From Oleimicrobium sp037445575 (GTDB taxonomy: Bacteria > Zhuqueibacterota > Zhuqueibacteria > JANLFK01 > Oleimicrobiaceae), in the NCBI GenBank assembly GCA_037445575.1, contig JBBIKH010000003.1, positions 1 to 64,000 on the forward strand: DNA of 64,000 nucleotides, in the 5' to 3' direction. Made by a program: the position numbers and the translations under genes. The notes below the pieces were generated by a model that made no database searches, had not been told where the DNA came from, and saw only the letters and a list, made by a program, of their open reading frames with translations. Shown here one piece after another: positions 25,857 through 33,776 of this stretch (position 1 is the stretch's first letter; every line of letters begins with the position of its first letter).

Positions 25857-26180
25857 CACAATGAGGCGCGATTCAGTACCCGACAAACGCACTTTTTTCC
25901 GTTTCCACCTTCCATCCGCACAGTTGCGTTGCCCCTGGGGTGCTGCGTCGCGCTTTCTCATGCCCTGCCGAGACCATAACTCTCGCCGTGCACCGCACTA
26001 GTATCCGAACATCTCTCATGATTGTGTGCACGCTATCTTCCGTCGCAGGCACGGCCCTGAGGGCTTGGTAAAGGGGCACGCGCATGCGCTTCCGCCAGGC
26101 CTTGGAGACTGGGCGGTTGGCTCCCGGCTCACGGCATGGGCGCGCTGTCCTCCGTGAGCGGCACTGGTCAGCCGGCAAGG
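25857..26180. other. convergent intergenic region with an 8-bp inverted repeat
   Basis: Lies between the tRNA genes and the oppositely oriented leuD-like gene. No coding frame looks real. GCTCACGG (26127-26134) and CCGTGAGC (26152-26159) form a perfect 8-bp stem with a 17-base loop just past the leuD stop. It lacks a T tract, so it could be a factor-dependent terminator or an RNA-end stabiliser. Confidence 0.3.
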
Positions 26181-26678
26181 CTACTCGATACCCAATCGCT
26201 TGCGGGTGAATGGGATCAGCCCGCCGGCCTCGAAGATGCCGATGACCTCCGGTGGCAGGGGTGGGAAGGAAAAGGAGTGTGAGCCTACCAGCACCCTCCC
26301 TGCCGTGAGATCGATTTCCACCGTCTGACCGTCCTCAATGGCTTCAACAGCTTCTGGACATTGAATGACTGGCAGGCCGGCGTTGATGCAATTGCGAAAG
26401 TACAGGCGCGAAAACGATTTGGCGATGACGGCACCAACTCCGGCGTACTTGAGGCAGAAGGCAGCCTGTTCCCGCGAACTCCCGCAACCAAAGTTCTTAC
26501 CCCCTACGACCACGTCACCAGGCTTTACTTCCTTCGCAAAGCGGGGATCGAGGTCTTCCATGGCAACTGTGGCCATCTCGGCCGGGTCGGTCACTGTGTA
26601 GGTGTACTTGCCCGGGAAGATCACGTCCGTGTTAACGTCGTCGCCGTATTTCCAGGCTCGTCCTCGGATGGTGCTCAT
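26181..26678 (-). CDS. leuD: aconitase-family small subunit (LeuD / homoaconitase type)
   Basis: Swivel-domain subunit of a heterodimeric hydro-lyase that isomerises 2-isopropylmalate, homocitrate or a related acid. 165 residues, typical. NTDVIFPGKYTYTVTDP is the substrate-recognition loop; GGKNFGCGSSREQA is the conserved core; AKSFSRLYFRNCINAGLPVI follows. The loop reads YTYT instead of the YLRT usual in characterised isopropylmalate isomerases of this branch, so the exact substrate is open. It follows the large-subunit gene by 24 bases with AAAGGAG upstream. leuA and leuB are not in the window. Confidence 0.88.
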   Translation of the reverse strand: MSTIRGRAWKYGDDVNTDVIFPGKYTYTVTDPAEMATVAMEDLDPRFAKEVKPGDVVVGGKNFGCGSSREQAAFCLKYAGVGAVIAKSFSRLYFRNCINAGLPVIQCPEAVEAIEDGQTVEIDLTAGRVLVGSHSFSFPPLPPEVIGIFEAGGLIPFTRKRLGIE

Positions 26679-26702
26679 TGCTGCTGCTTCTCCTTTCGGT
26701 CT

Positions 26703-27953
26703 TTACATGAGGTCGCGAAAGTCGGTGATGGTGCCGGTGAGGGCTGTGGCTGCCGCCGTGCGCGGGCTGGCAAGGTAAATCTCGGCTTCCTTGCACCCAA
26801 AACGCCCCTTGAAGTTACGGTTGGACGTGCTGAGGGTGACCTCCCCCGGCGCCATGATCCCTTCGTGGTTGCCCATGCAGGGGCCACACCCTGGGTTGAC
26901 AATCACGGCCCCTGCCTCCACCAGCTCGGCGATGTACCCTGCCGCCAGTGCCTCCTTGAGCACCTGCTGCGAGGCCGGAATCACCACCATGCGCGTGCGC
27001 GGGTGGATGCGCTTGCCACGGAGCACACTTACAACCTCGGCAAAGTCCTCCAGCCGACCGTTGGTGCAGGAGCCGAAGAAGACCTGGTCCACCTTCACCC
27101 CCTTTACCTCGCGCACCGGTTTGACGTTGTCAACGGCATGCGGGCAGGCGACCATGGGTTCGAGGTTGCTGACGTCAAAGACCATTTCCTCCATGGCGGC
27201 GTCCGGGTCTGACCTCACTACTTGGAAGGGGCGACGCGCCCGACCTTCGAGCCATGCCAGGGTCTTGTCGTCGGGCTCCACATAGCCGATCTTTGCGCCC
27301 ATCTCCACCGCCATGTTGGTTAGAACCATCCTACTGGCGATGCTCATTCCCTGCACGGTGGGGCCGGTGAACTCCACAGCTTTGTACAACGCGCCGTCGG
27401 CCGTCACCTTGCCAATGATGTACAGGATGACATCCTTGGCTGAGATCCCCTCCGGGAGGGTGCCGGTGATTACCACGCGCATGGTTTCTGGCACGCGCAG
27501 CCAAATTTTGCCGGTGGCGAAGATAACCGCCATCTCGCTACGACCGATCCCCGTGGCAAAGGCCCCGAAGGCGCCGTAGGTGGTGGAGTGGGAGTCACTC
27601 CCCACGATGAGCTCGCCAGGAAGGGCAAAGCCCTCCTCCGGAAGCACCTGGTGGCAGATGCCGCGATGAATATCGTAAAAGTGTTTGATCCCCTGTTTAG
27701 CCACGAACTCGCGCGCCTCTTTGTGGTTCTGAGCGAACTTTTCGTTGGCAGCAGGCACGCAGTGGTCCAGGATGACCACGTGCATGTCCGGATTGAACAC
27801 CTTGTCCACGCCGATGCTATAGAACGTCTTGGCGATGGCCGCGGTGTTGTCGTGACTCATGGCCACGTCGGGCTGGACCTCCACGATCTCGCCAGCCACG
27901 ACCTCCTTGCCCGCCTTGCGGGCGAGCACCTTTTCCGCAAACGTCTTGCCCAT
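26703..27953 (-). CDS. leuC: aconitase-family large subunit (LeuC / homoaconitase type)
   Basis: 416-residue [4Fe-4S] subunit of the hydro-lyase whose small subunit follows. The cluster cysteines are visible in FFGSCTNGR and NPGCGPCMGNHEG. ILDHCVPAAN, GSDSHSTTYGAFGAFATGIGRSEMA and the C-terminal SNRNFKGRFG are family motifs. The compact length and paired gene order place it in the archaeal/LeuC2-like group that includes isopropylmalate isomerase, homoaconitase and dimethylmalate dehydratase. Leucine biosynthesis is the default reading. The start ATG has GGAGGA upstream. Confidence 0.9.
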   Translation of the reverse strand: MGKTFAEKVLARKAGKEVVAGEIVEVQPDVAMSHDNTAAIAKTFYSIGVDKVFNPDMHVVILDHCVPAANEKFAQNHKEAREFVAKQGIKHFYDIHRGICHQVLPEEGFALPGELIVGSDSHSTTYGAFGAFATGIGRSEMAVIFATGKIWLRVPETMRVVITGTLPEGISAKDVILYIIGKVTADGALYKAVEFTGPTVQGMSIASRMVLTNMAVEMGAKIGYVEPDDKTLAWLEGRARRPFQVVRSDPDAAMEEMVFDVSNLEPMVACPHAVDNVKPVREVKGVKVDQVFFGSCTNGRLEDFAEVVSVLRGKRIHPRTRMVVIPASQQVLKEALAAGYIAELVEAGAVIVNPGCGPCMGNHEGIMAPGEVTLSTSNRNFKGRFGCKEAEIYLASPRTAAATALTGTITDFRDLM

Positions 27954-27974
27954 AATCCTCCTCGCTCTTGCCAG

Positions 27975-28205
27975 CTACTGGTTGCTTGCCGCCCACATAG
28001 CGCGTAGATGTGCGACAAACTCAGCGCGACGCTCCGGTTCGCCGCGCAGCTCCTCCTTTATCTTCTTCCACGCTGCCGAACAGTCCTTGTAGGGCACTCC
28101 CACAAGTTGGTGGAGCAGTTGGTCCACCTGCCGGCGGTTGGCGGAGGTCAACTGGATATTGGCCGCCGCCAGTTCTTCCTTCAAGTGGCGTAGGTAGCAG
28201 GACAT
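27975..28205 (-). CDS. small conserved-looking protein of unknown function
   Basis: 76 residues, soluble, charged and mostly helical by pattern. It opens MSCYLRHLKEELAAANI and continues NRRQVDQLLHQLVGV, then YKDCSAAWKKIKEEL. One Cys near each end of the helical part (MSC and KDC) is notable. Similar MSCYxRHLKE openings occur in short unannotated proteins of anaerobic bacteria as far as I recall; no function is known. It sits 21 bases upstream of the aconitase pair, in the same orientation, and 27 bases after the next gene. Confidence 0.65.
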   Translation of the reverse strand: MSCYLRHLKEELAAANIQLTSANRRQVDQLLHQLVGVPYKDCSAAWKKIKEELRGEPERRAEFVAHLRAMWAASNQ

Positions 28206-28232
28206 TCTGCCCTCCAGCTTTGGTGCATGCCG

Positions 28233-28787
28233 CTACTCTGCGTTGGCCTTTTGCTTTTGGCGCGGTGAGGCAAACAGGTGGCCGACCGCCTCTGCGGTGA
28301 GCACGCGGTAGGCGGGCGCGTTGGCGCGCCGGTAGGCATCGGAGTGGTGCATAGCGGCCACGCCACCTGCCCTCAGCAAGGCGTCTATTTCCTCCACCTC
28401 AGCGAAGGCAAAAGGGAGTTCTCCTTGCCGCACACAGTGCGCGAACTGGTCCCAGAGGGCCAAGAGCTCCTCCTTGCTGCCGCTAAGCCCTCTGGCCGAC
28501 TGCAGAAGCGCCTGCCACAGAGCGGTCAGATCGCCACCCCGTTGCTTGTACGGGCGCAGGTTGAGGCGCAACGCTGTTCCGGACGGCGAGATAGGTTCTA
28601 GCAAAAGCTCGCCAGCGTCCGGCTTGAGGTGGGCAAACTCTTCCGCGAGCGCGGAAAAAGCCTCCTCCGGGTGTGCCAGCACATGCCCCGGGCCGAACAC
28701 CGCCTGGTAGAGCATTTTGTACACGTCTTGCACCTGCAGATTGCGGTGATGCGCCAAGTGCCAGCGCACGAGCTCCTGCACGGTCAT
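28233..28787 (-). CDS. hypothetical soluble protein
   Basis: 184 residues, no signal peptide or membrane segment. It starts MTVQELVRWHLAHHRNLQVQDVYKMLYQAVFGPGHV. The body alternates helices, with a short beta-like stretch TALRLNLRPYKQRGG, and ends near ADAYRRANAPAYRVL-like sequence. I recognise no family. The start ATG 28787 overlaps the stop of the Fpg-like gene (ATGA), which indicates translational coupling. An in-frame start further upstream (28922) would lie wholly inside the Fpg-like gene and is unlikely. Confidence 0.7.
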   Translation of the reverse strand: MTVQELVRWHLAHHRNLQVQDVYKMLYQAVFGPGHVLAHPEEAFSALAEEFAHLKPDAGELLLEPISPSGTALRLNLRPYKQRGGDLTALWQALLQSARGLSGSKEELLALWDQFAHCVRQGELPFAFAEVEEIDALLRAGGVAAMHHSDAYRRANAPAYRVLTAEAVGHLFASPRQKQKANAE

Positions 28788-29683
28788 GTTGATCTGCCTT
28801 GACGATGGTGGCGGCGCAAACGGGTTCGGCTCATCGCCGGCGGTTCCTGGCACAGGGGGCAGACAAAGCACCGCTGCCTCCCGCACAGTATGCTTGCCAC
28901 GGGGCTCCCGCATCGCCAGCATGTGCGGTTGCGAGCATCCCAGCCGATGGCGCGAAATCTGCCGGCTTTGCCGTACACGTCGACAAAGCCCGTGGTCGCC
29001 GTTCCCCCTTTTTCCAGCACCTTGTGGAGCACAACCCTGGTTGCTTCCAACAGGGCCCGCTGTTGCGGCAGGGTGAGGCAGCCTGCCTTCGTCCGCGGGT
29101 GGAGACGGGCGTGCAGGAGGATCTCGTCGGCGGTCGGGCCATCGAGCCCTGCGATGCGCCGCGGGTCGAGCAGTAGGGTACGCACCAGCCTCCCCGCACT
29201 GCGCGCGAGGGTGGCACGGAGCACCTCCATGTCAAAGTCAGCCGAAAGCACGTCGGGTCCCAATCCCTTGAGCGGAGGCTGACGATGGACGTTGGCGGTT
29301 GGCACTAACCTCGCCGCTTCCGGTGCAGGCAACCCCACCAGCAAGCAGGTGTTCTCCTGGAAGCGAACTACGATCCCGTCATGACGGCAGTCCGTTCCTT
29401 GTTGCTCTAGCCAGCGAATGCTTCCTCCACCGGCGAACTGGAGCGCCAGTGAGAGCCTCGTGTCCATGTCAATGAGCAGGCAAGCGGCGACGCGTCGGAC
29501 TCCAGCCACGCGTGAGCCCCACAGGAGGGCTTGCGGATGTGGGGGTAGATGCGGAGCATACGCTCCAGGGAAGTCGGCGTTCACTATCTTTTTGCCGACA
29601 GCGCATGCGCGCAGCTGCTCGCACCAGATTGCCACTTCCGCGGCGTTCCTGGTTTGTTGCAAGGCCTCACGCGGGGCGGCCAT
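28784..29683 (-). CDS. Fpg/Nei-family protein lacking the catalytic N-terminal Pro-Glu
   Basis: A 299-residue relative of formamidopyrimidine-DNA glycosylases. The H2TH domain (LLLDPRRIAGLDGPTADEILLHARLHP) and a C-terminal CxxC...CxxC zinc finger (CWRCG and CPLC) are present, so DNA binding is plausible. Active members begin MPELPE, with Pro2 as nucleophile after Met removal. Here the aligned position reads RNAAEVAIWCEQL, preceded by fifteen extra residues, and the nucleophile and its Glu are gone. The ATG 29683 has AGGTGA four bases upstream, so a misplaced start does not explain this. Probably a non-catalytic DNA-lesion binder or an enzyme with altered chemistry. Confidence 0.82.
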   Translation of the reverse strand: MAAPREALQQTRNAAEVAIWCEQLRACAVGKKIVNADFPGAYAPHLPPHPQALLWGSRVAGVRRVAACLLIDMDTRLSLALQFAGGGSIRWLEQQGTDCRHDGIVVRFQENTCLLVGLPAPEAARLVPTANVHRQPPLKGLGPDVLSADFDMEVLRATLARSAGRLVRTLLLDPRRIAGLDGPTADEILLHARLHPRTKAGCLTLPQQRALLEATRVVLHKVLEKGGTATTGFVDVYGKAGRFRAIGWDARNRTCWRCGSPVASILCGRQRCFVCPLCQEPPAMSRTRLRRHHRQGRST

Positions 29684-29758
29684 AGCTCACCTGCTCGCGG
29701 TCTCTCTCCAACGCAAGCCTTCCTTCAGCGCACAGGGCATACCCACGTTCTGCACATT

Positions 29759-29776
29759 GCAAAGATAGCAAAGATA
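29759..29776 (-). repeat. tandem 9-base repeat in the promoter region of the Fpg-like gene
   Basis: GCAAAGATA occurs twice in a row. On the minus strand it reads TATCTTTGC twice. An upstream TTTG lies 18 bases before one TATCTTTG, resembling the Bacteroidota -33 TTTG / -7 TAnnTTTG promoter. It may be promoter plus operator for the Fpg-like gene; support is weak. Confidence 0.35.
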
Positions 29777-29819
29777 CATCACAAATGCACGTCGCAAATG
29801 CGGGCTCCCAGCTGCGCAT

Positions 29820-30557
29820 TCAGCTGGCCGTCAGGCTAGACATCGCTGCCTGGACTTCCTCAAAATAGGAGCTGGACAGAAACTTTGTCAGTCCTTCCCT
29901 CCGGTAGATCGATAGTACCTTGTGGGCGTAGTTCATCCGGTCAACGAGCACCTCGTCGACGAGTCCTTGCAGCATTGCTGCCAGGCGTTGCGGGTTCATG
30001 GGGAGGGCCGGCCCGACAAAGGCGTAGGTGCGCACGCCTGCGGCCTTGAGGGCAGCTAGCGCCGTGAGCCGTTCGGCGATGGGTGGCGCATGGGGCTCAA
30101 ACAGGCGGCGCATTCGCTCGTCGTCGGTGGTGATGGTCAACCCCACTTCGCATTCCGGGAGTGCACGCAGCACATCAAGATCGCGCGTGACAAGCGGCGA
30201 CTTGGTAAGGATGGAGACCGGAAACAGCGTGCGCGCCAACACCTCGAGACAGCGACGGGAAACGGCGTAGCGTCGCTCCAGCGGCTGATATGGGTCGGTC
30301 ACCGTGCCCAGCGAGACGACGCCTGGGCGGAGCCGCGCCACATCCCTCTCCAGCTGGTCCGCTGCATTTACCCTCACGTCGACGAACCTCCCCCACGGCT
30401 CCCGGTGATTGGTGAAGCGCCGCATAAAGTCTGCGTAGCAGTAGCGACACCCGTGCGCACACCCGACGTAAGGGTTCAGCGCGTAATCGATGCCGGCGAT
30501 GCGAGAAGGGGTCAAAGCGGACTTGCAGCGAATCTCCTTGATCAGGACGGCGGGCAT
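29820..30557 (-). CDS. radical SAM protein, SPL/Rv2578c-like
   Basis: 245 residues, a complete but short radical SAM barrel. The cluster motif is GCAHGCRYCYADFM (CxxxCxYC form), preceded by NPYVGC. Later strands give SLGTVTDPYQPLERRY, ILTKSPLVTRDLDVL, EVGLTITTDD and YAFVGPALP. This pattern matches the SPL-family radical SAM proteins of the Rv2578c kind, whose substrate is unknown; the true spore photoproduct lyase is a relative. It lies beside an Fpg-like protein and a GIY-YIG nuclease, which hints at nucleic-acid work. 26 bases downstream of the GIY-YIG gene. Confidence 0.85.
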   Translation of the reverse strand: MPAVLIKEIRCKSALTPSRIAGIDYALNPYVGCAHGCRYCYADFMRRFTNHREPWGRFVDVRVNAADQLERDVARLRPGVVSLGTVTDPYQPLERRYAVSRRCLEVLARTLFPVSILTKSPLVTRDLDVLRALPECEVGLTITTDDERMRRLFEPHAPPIAERLTALAALKAAGVRTYAFVGPALPMNPQRLAAMLQGLVDEVLVDRMNYAHKVLSIYRREGLTKFLSSSYFEEVQAAMSSLTAS

Positions 30558-30583
30558 ATCCCTACCGCACCTCTTCCAGCCAC

Positions 30584-31084
30584 TCAGGCCTCCTCCTCGG
30601 GCGGCAGCGGGTGCTTTTGCTTCCGGGAGTAGCGCTTCCGGTCGCGGTGGACAACCGTAGGCTTGGGCAGCGGCTTGCGCAGGGACTTGTACAACTCGTC
30701 CACCTTGATGCGCGTCGTGGTCTTTTTCTTGTGGGTGGCAGCTCCCACCGACGCCGAGCTATCGGTTGGAGGGCGTTGCCGATGCTCTCGGGAACGGGGG
30801 GCGCAGATGAGGCTTTCCTTGGCTGTCCTGGAAAGGCGCTTCAGGGCCTGCTCACGACGCCGTGCTTCTGTGAGGGAAGCGCATTCCTCCCAATGGACGA
30901 GGACAACGGGTCGGCGCGTGCGCGTGTAGCGCGCGCCGCCGGGTAGCTCGCCGTTATGCCGGCGCAAACGCTCGGCGACATCCTTGGTGCAGCCGGTGTA
31001 GTACGACCCGTCCCTGCAGCGGACGATGTAGACGTAATGCCTACTCTCTTTCCCCTGACGCGCGCTATCTGCCCCTCGATTCAT
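30584..31084 (-). CDS. GIY-YIG nuclease-family protein with basic C-terminal tail
   Basis: 166 residues. The N-terminal 85 residues form a GIY-YIG domain: YVYIVRCRDGSYYTGCTKD, then a catalytic-type Arg region LRRHN, ARYTRTRRPVVLVHWE and the metal-binding Glu in SLTEARRREQALKRL. This is the small YhbQ/UvrC-like single-domain type. Residues 90-166 are a lysine/arginine/proline-rich, probably disordered tail that could bind nucleic acid. One base separates it from the AGCS transporter stop. Confidence 0.85.
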   Translation of the reverse strand: MNRGADSARQGKESRHYVYIVRCRDGSYYTGCTKDVAERLRRHNGELPGGARYTRTRRPVVLVHWEECASLTEARRREQALKRLSRTAKESLICAPRSREHRQRPPTDSSASVGAATHKKKTTTRIKVDELYKSLRKPLPKPTVVHRDRKRYSRKQKHPLPPEEEA

Positions 31085-31085
31085 G

Positions 31086-32591
31086 CTACATTTGCTCCAA
31101 GAAATGGTGCCGGGTCACACGCGCGACCACCCCAGAAAGTAGCAACAGCCCCACGAGATTGGGGAAGGCCATGATGGCATTCGCGGTATCGCCAATGTAC
31201 CACACGATGTTCAGGTATTTGCCGGTCATAAGCGCGCCAAGGAAGAGCAAAGTGATGTACACGAAGCGGTAGGGCATGGTGGACTTTACGCCCCAGATGT
31301 ACTCGATGCACTGTTCCCCATAGTATGCCCAACCGATCAGCGTGGTGTAGCCGAACAGGAACGAGCCAATAGCAACGATCCAACCGCCGAAGGGGATGAC
31401 CGAATTGAAGGCCGTGGTGGTGAGGGCCGTGCTTGACAGCCCGCCGTTCGAAAGGTCGTACCCGATGCGGGTTGCAAACTCCTGGGCAGCCTTGGGCAGG
31501 GTAGCTAGAACCTCCGGGGCCAGGCGACTTCCCTCTCGCAGCAACTCCACCCCCGCCGCCGGTGTGAGCACCCACACCCCCGTAACCACGATGGTCAAGG
31601 TGGTTAGGGTGTTCACGAGCAGAGTATCGATGAATACGCCGGTCATGGCGACGAGCCCATTGTAGGTGGGATCAGGCGACTTGGCAGCCGCTTGGGCGAT
31701 GGCCGCCGATCCGAGGCCCGCCTCGTTGGAAAGGACCCCGCGTCGTACGCCCAGACTGATCGCCTTTTGCACGCTGGTGCCGAGCAAGGCGCCGCCCGCC
31801 GCTTGCAGGGAAAAGGCCGAGCGCACGATCAAGACAAAGGCATCATCGATAGCCGTCGCCCTCGCAATGAGAATAATGAGCGCCCCTGCGAGATAGAACA
31901 GGATCATAGCGGGGACTAAGCGCTCAGCCACTGCCCCGATCCGTTTGATGCCGCCGATGATCACCAACCCCACAAGCAGGGTGATCACCACCGCGCTCAC
32001 CAGCGTGGGCACCTGAAACTGCGTTTTGAAGGCCAGGGCCATGGAATTGGACTGCATCATGTTGCCGGTGCCGAACAGAGCCGTAAAGGCGCCGCACACA
32101 GCAAATACCATCCCCAGCGTCTTTGCCAGAGGCTGCCATTTGATGCCGTAGCGGCAGTAATACATGGGCCCGCCGGCCATGGAGCCGTCTTCTGCCACTT
32201 TGCGGTATTTGACGCCCAGGAACCCTTCCGCGTACTTGGTGGCCATGCCGAAGATGGCGGAGACCCACATCCAGAATGGCGCGCCTGGGCCACCGGTGGC
32301 GATGGCCGTAGCCACACCGGCGATGTTACCGTTCCCCACGGTGGCCGCCAAGGCAGTCATCAAGGCGGCAAACGGCGAAATGTCCCCCTGCTTCTCGTGT
32401 ACGGAGCTTTTTTTTGAAGCTCCGCTCAGGGCAAACTTCAAGGACAGAAAGAATTTGCGCACCTGGATGCCCCGCGTCACCACCGTCAGCACTACGCCAG
32501 TGCCGCAGAGGAGGATGACCATCCAGTTGCCCCACATAAAGTCGGCAAGTGTCTGGGAGATGCGCAGAAGCTGTTCGAGAAAGGCCGTCAT
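31086..32591 (-). CDS. AGCS-family sodium/alanine (glycine) symporter
   Basis: 501 residues with about eleven membrane helices. Family motifs: GNGNIAGVATAIATGGPGAPFWMW near residues 85-110, GSMAGGPMYY, LGVRRGVLSNEAGLGSA, and PFGGWIVAIGSFLFGYTTLIGWAYYGEQC. It imports alanine or glycine with sodium. The start ATG has a GGGAGCGGAA-type site upstream. A near-perfect promoter at 32636-32664 lies in the divergent region shared with the ParB-like gene. Confidence 0.93.
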   Translation of the reverse strand: MTAFLEQLLRISQTLADFMWGNWMVILLCGTGVVLTVVTRGIQVRKFFLSLKFALSGASKKSSVHEKQGDISPFAALMTALAATVGNGNIAGVATAIATGGPGAPFWMWVSAIFGMATKYAEGFLGVKYRKVAEDGSMAGGPMYYCRYGIKWQPLAKTLGMVFAVCGAFTALFGTGNMMQSNSMALAFKTQFQVPTLVSAVVITLLVGLVIIGGIKRIGAVAERLVPAMILFYLAGALIILIARATAIDDAFVLIVRSAFSLQAAGGALLGTSVQKAISLGVRRGVLSNEAGLGSAAIAQAAAKSPDPTYNGLVAMTGVFIDTLLVNTLTTLTIVVTGVWVLTPAAGVELLREGSRLAPEVLATLPKAAQEFATRIGYDLSNGGLSSTALTTTAFNSVIPFGGWIVAIGSFLFGYTTLIGWAYYGEQCIEYIWGVKSTMPYRFVYITLLFLGALMTGKYLNIVWYIGDTANAIMAFPNLVGLLLLSGVVARVTRHHFLEQM

Positions 32592-32635
32592 TTCCGCTCC
32601 CTTCCAACGGTACGGTCATTACCTCGCACTGCACT

Positions 32636-32664
32636 ATGATAAGAAAAAATCCCACGATTGTCAA
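32636..32664 (-). promoter_or_regulatory. near-consensus sigma-70 promoter for AGCS symporter
   Basis: On the minus strand, TTGACA (32664-32659), 17 bases, TATCAT (32641-32636). The predicted start is near 32629, about 38 bases before the ATG. Divergent from the next promoter. Confidence 0.7.
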
Positions 32665-32693
32665 CACCTATTTGCGCCCAGGACCTTTTCTCC

Positions 32694-32722
32694 TTGACTT
32701 TCAACAGCGGTTGTTGTACACT
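32694..32722 (+). promoter_or_regulatory. sigma-70-type promoter for ParB-like/SPL operon
   Basis: TTGACT (32694-32699), 17 bases, TACACT (32717-32722). Transcription should begin near 32729, about 43 bases before the ATG at 32772. Confidence 0.6.
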
Positions 32723-32771
32723 TCGCAAGACCATGTTGCAGCCTCGGCGCCCGCTTGGAGGAATGTGGACC

Positions 32772-33758
32772 ATGGACTTCCAGGAGCAGATCGATCGCAG
32801 GCTGGCTAAGGTGAGCCTGGCGGAAATTGACCTCCACGACCCCTACTACCAGATCAGCTACGGGGCGGTGCCATCGACTTTAATCGATTCCTTGCGCACC
32901 GCCGGCGTGATCAATCCCCCCACTCTCCAGCGGAAGCAGGACGGACGGTGGCGCATCGTGGCCGGTTTTCGCCGCTGTGCCTTCTGCCAAGAGCAAGGGG
33001 CAAAGAAGATCACGGCCTGGTGTGTGGAGAATGTTGCCCCAGAGCTATCCCTCTTCATCTGGGCCGTGTGCGACAACCTCGGAGTGCGCCAACTCAATAC
33101 CGTGGAGTGCGCCATCGTGCTTGCCAAGCTTCATGGGCAGTTTCGCATCCCGAAAGGGGACCTGGCGCGTCGTTACATGCCCCTGTTGGGCCTTGGCAGT
33201 AGCACCGAGCTGGTGGAACGGTATCTACGCCTTGCGGCCCTTGAAGAGCCGATGCGCGAGTGGCTGGCGGAGGAGTGGCTTTCACAGGAGGCGGCGTTTC
33301 AGCTCGTGGAGATGGCACCTGACGAGGCGCGCGCCCTGTTTGCCGTCATCGCAGCGCTGCGTTTGGGCAAGAACTACCAGCGGGAGTTGATCCGTCTTGC
33401 ATACGATGTGGCGCGAAGGGAGGCGCTCAGCATCAGAGAACTGGTTGCCTCTCCGGAACTGCGGGCAGCTATGCAGGAGCAAGAGCTGAGCCCTGCTCAC
33501 AAGGCCGAGCGGGTGCTGGGCTGGCTGCGAGAGCGGCGTTTCCCCCGTCTGGCGCTCGCCCGGAGGCGGTATGCAGAACTGGTGCGGCAATTGTCCCTGC
33601 CGGCCAACATTCGCCTCTCGCCTCCCCCTTACTTCGAAGGGGCTGAATGGTATTGTCAGCTGCAGTTCGCAAGCCAGGAGGAACTGCGGCAGATGGCAGA
33701 GCGCTTGCAGAAAATTGCACAATGCGCAGAGCTGCAGCAGCTCCTCCTTCTGCCATAA
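32772..33758 (+). CDS. ParB/Srx-fold protein
   Basis: 328 residues. The N-terminal 110 residues have a ParB-type fold: a DPYYQISYG-like strand, SLRTAGVINPPTLQRK and WRIVAGFRRCAF, matching the GxRR box that binds CTP in true ParB. A helical middle follows (GDLARRYMPLLGLGSSTELVERYLRL), as in ParB HTH cores, then a helical tail. No parA or parS-like context is present, so it is not the chromosome-partition ParB. The gene 18 bases downstream encodes a spore-photoproduct-lyase-like protein, suggesting a linked function. The start ATG 32772 has GGAGGA nine bases upstream; ATG 32763 would overlap that site. Confidence 0.75.
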   Translation: MDFQEQIDRRLAKVSLAEIDLHDPYYQISYGAVPSTLIDSLRTAGVINPPTLQRKQDGRWRIVAGFRRCAFCQEQGAKKITAWCVENVAPELSLFIWAVCDNLGVRQLNTVECAIVLAKLHGQFRIPKGDLARRYMPLLGLGSSTELVERYLRLAALEEPMREWLAEEWLSQEAAFQLVEMAPDEARALFAVIAALRLGKNYQRELIRLAYDVARREALSIRELVASPELRAAMQEQELSPAHKAERVLGWLRERRFPRLALARRRYAELVRQLSLPANIRLSPPPYFEGAEWYCQLQFASQEELRQMAERLQKIAQCAELQQLLLLP

Positions 33759-33776
33759 GATGGAGGGGAACTCACC

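Noticed and set aside
25873..26178. 101-codon minus-strand frame between tRNA-Asp and leuD
   Set aside because: Cys/Arg-rich composition without any family pattern or ribosome-binding site.
32772..33758. Chromosome-partition ParB
   Set aside because: No parA neighbour and no parS-like 16-bp palindrome nearby; paired with a radical SAM gene instead.
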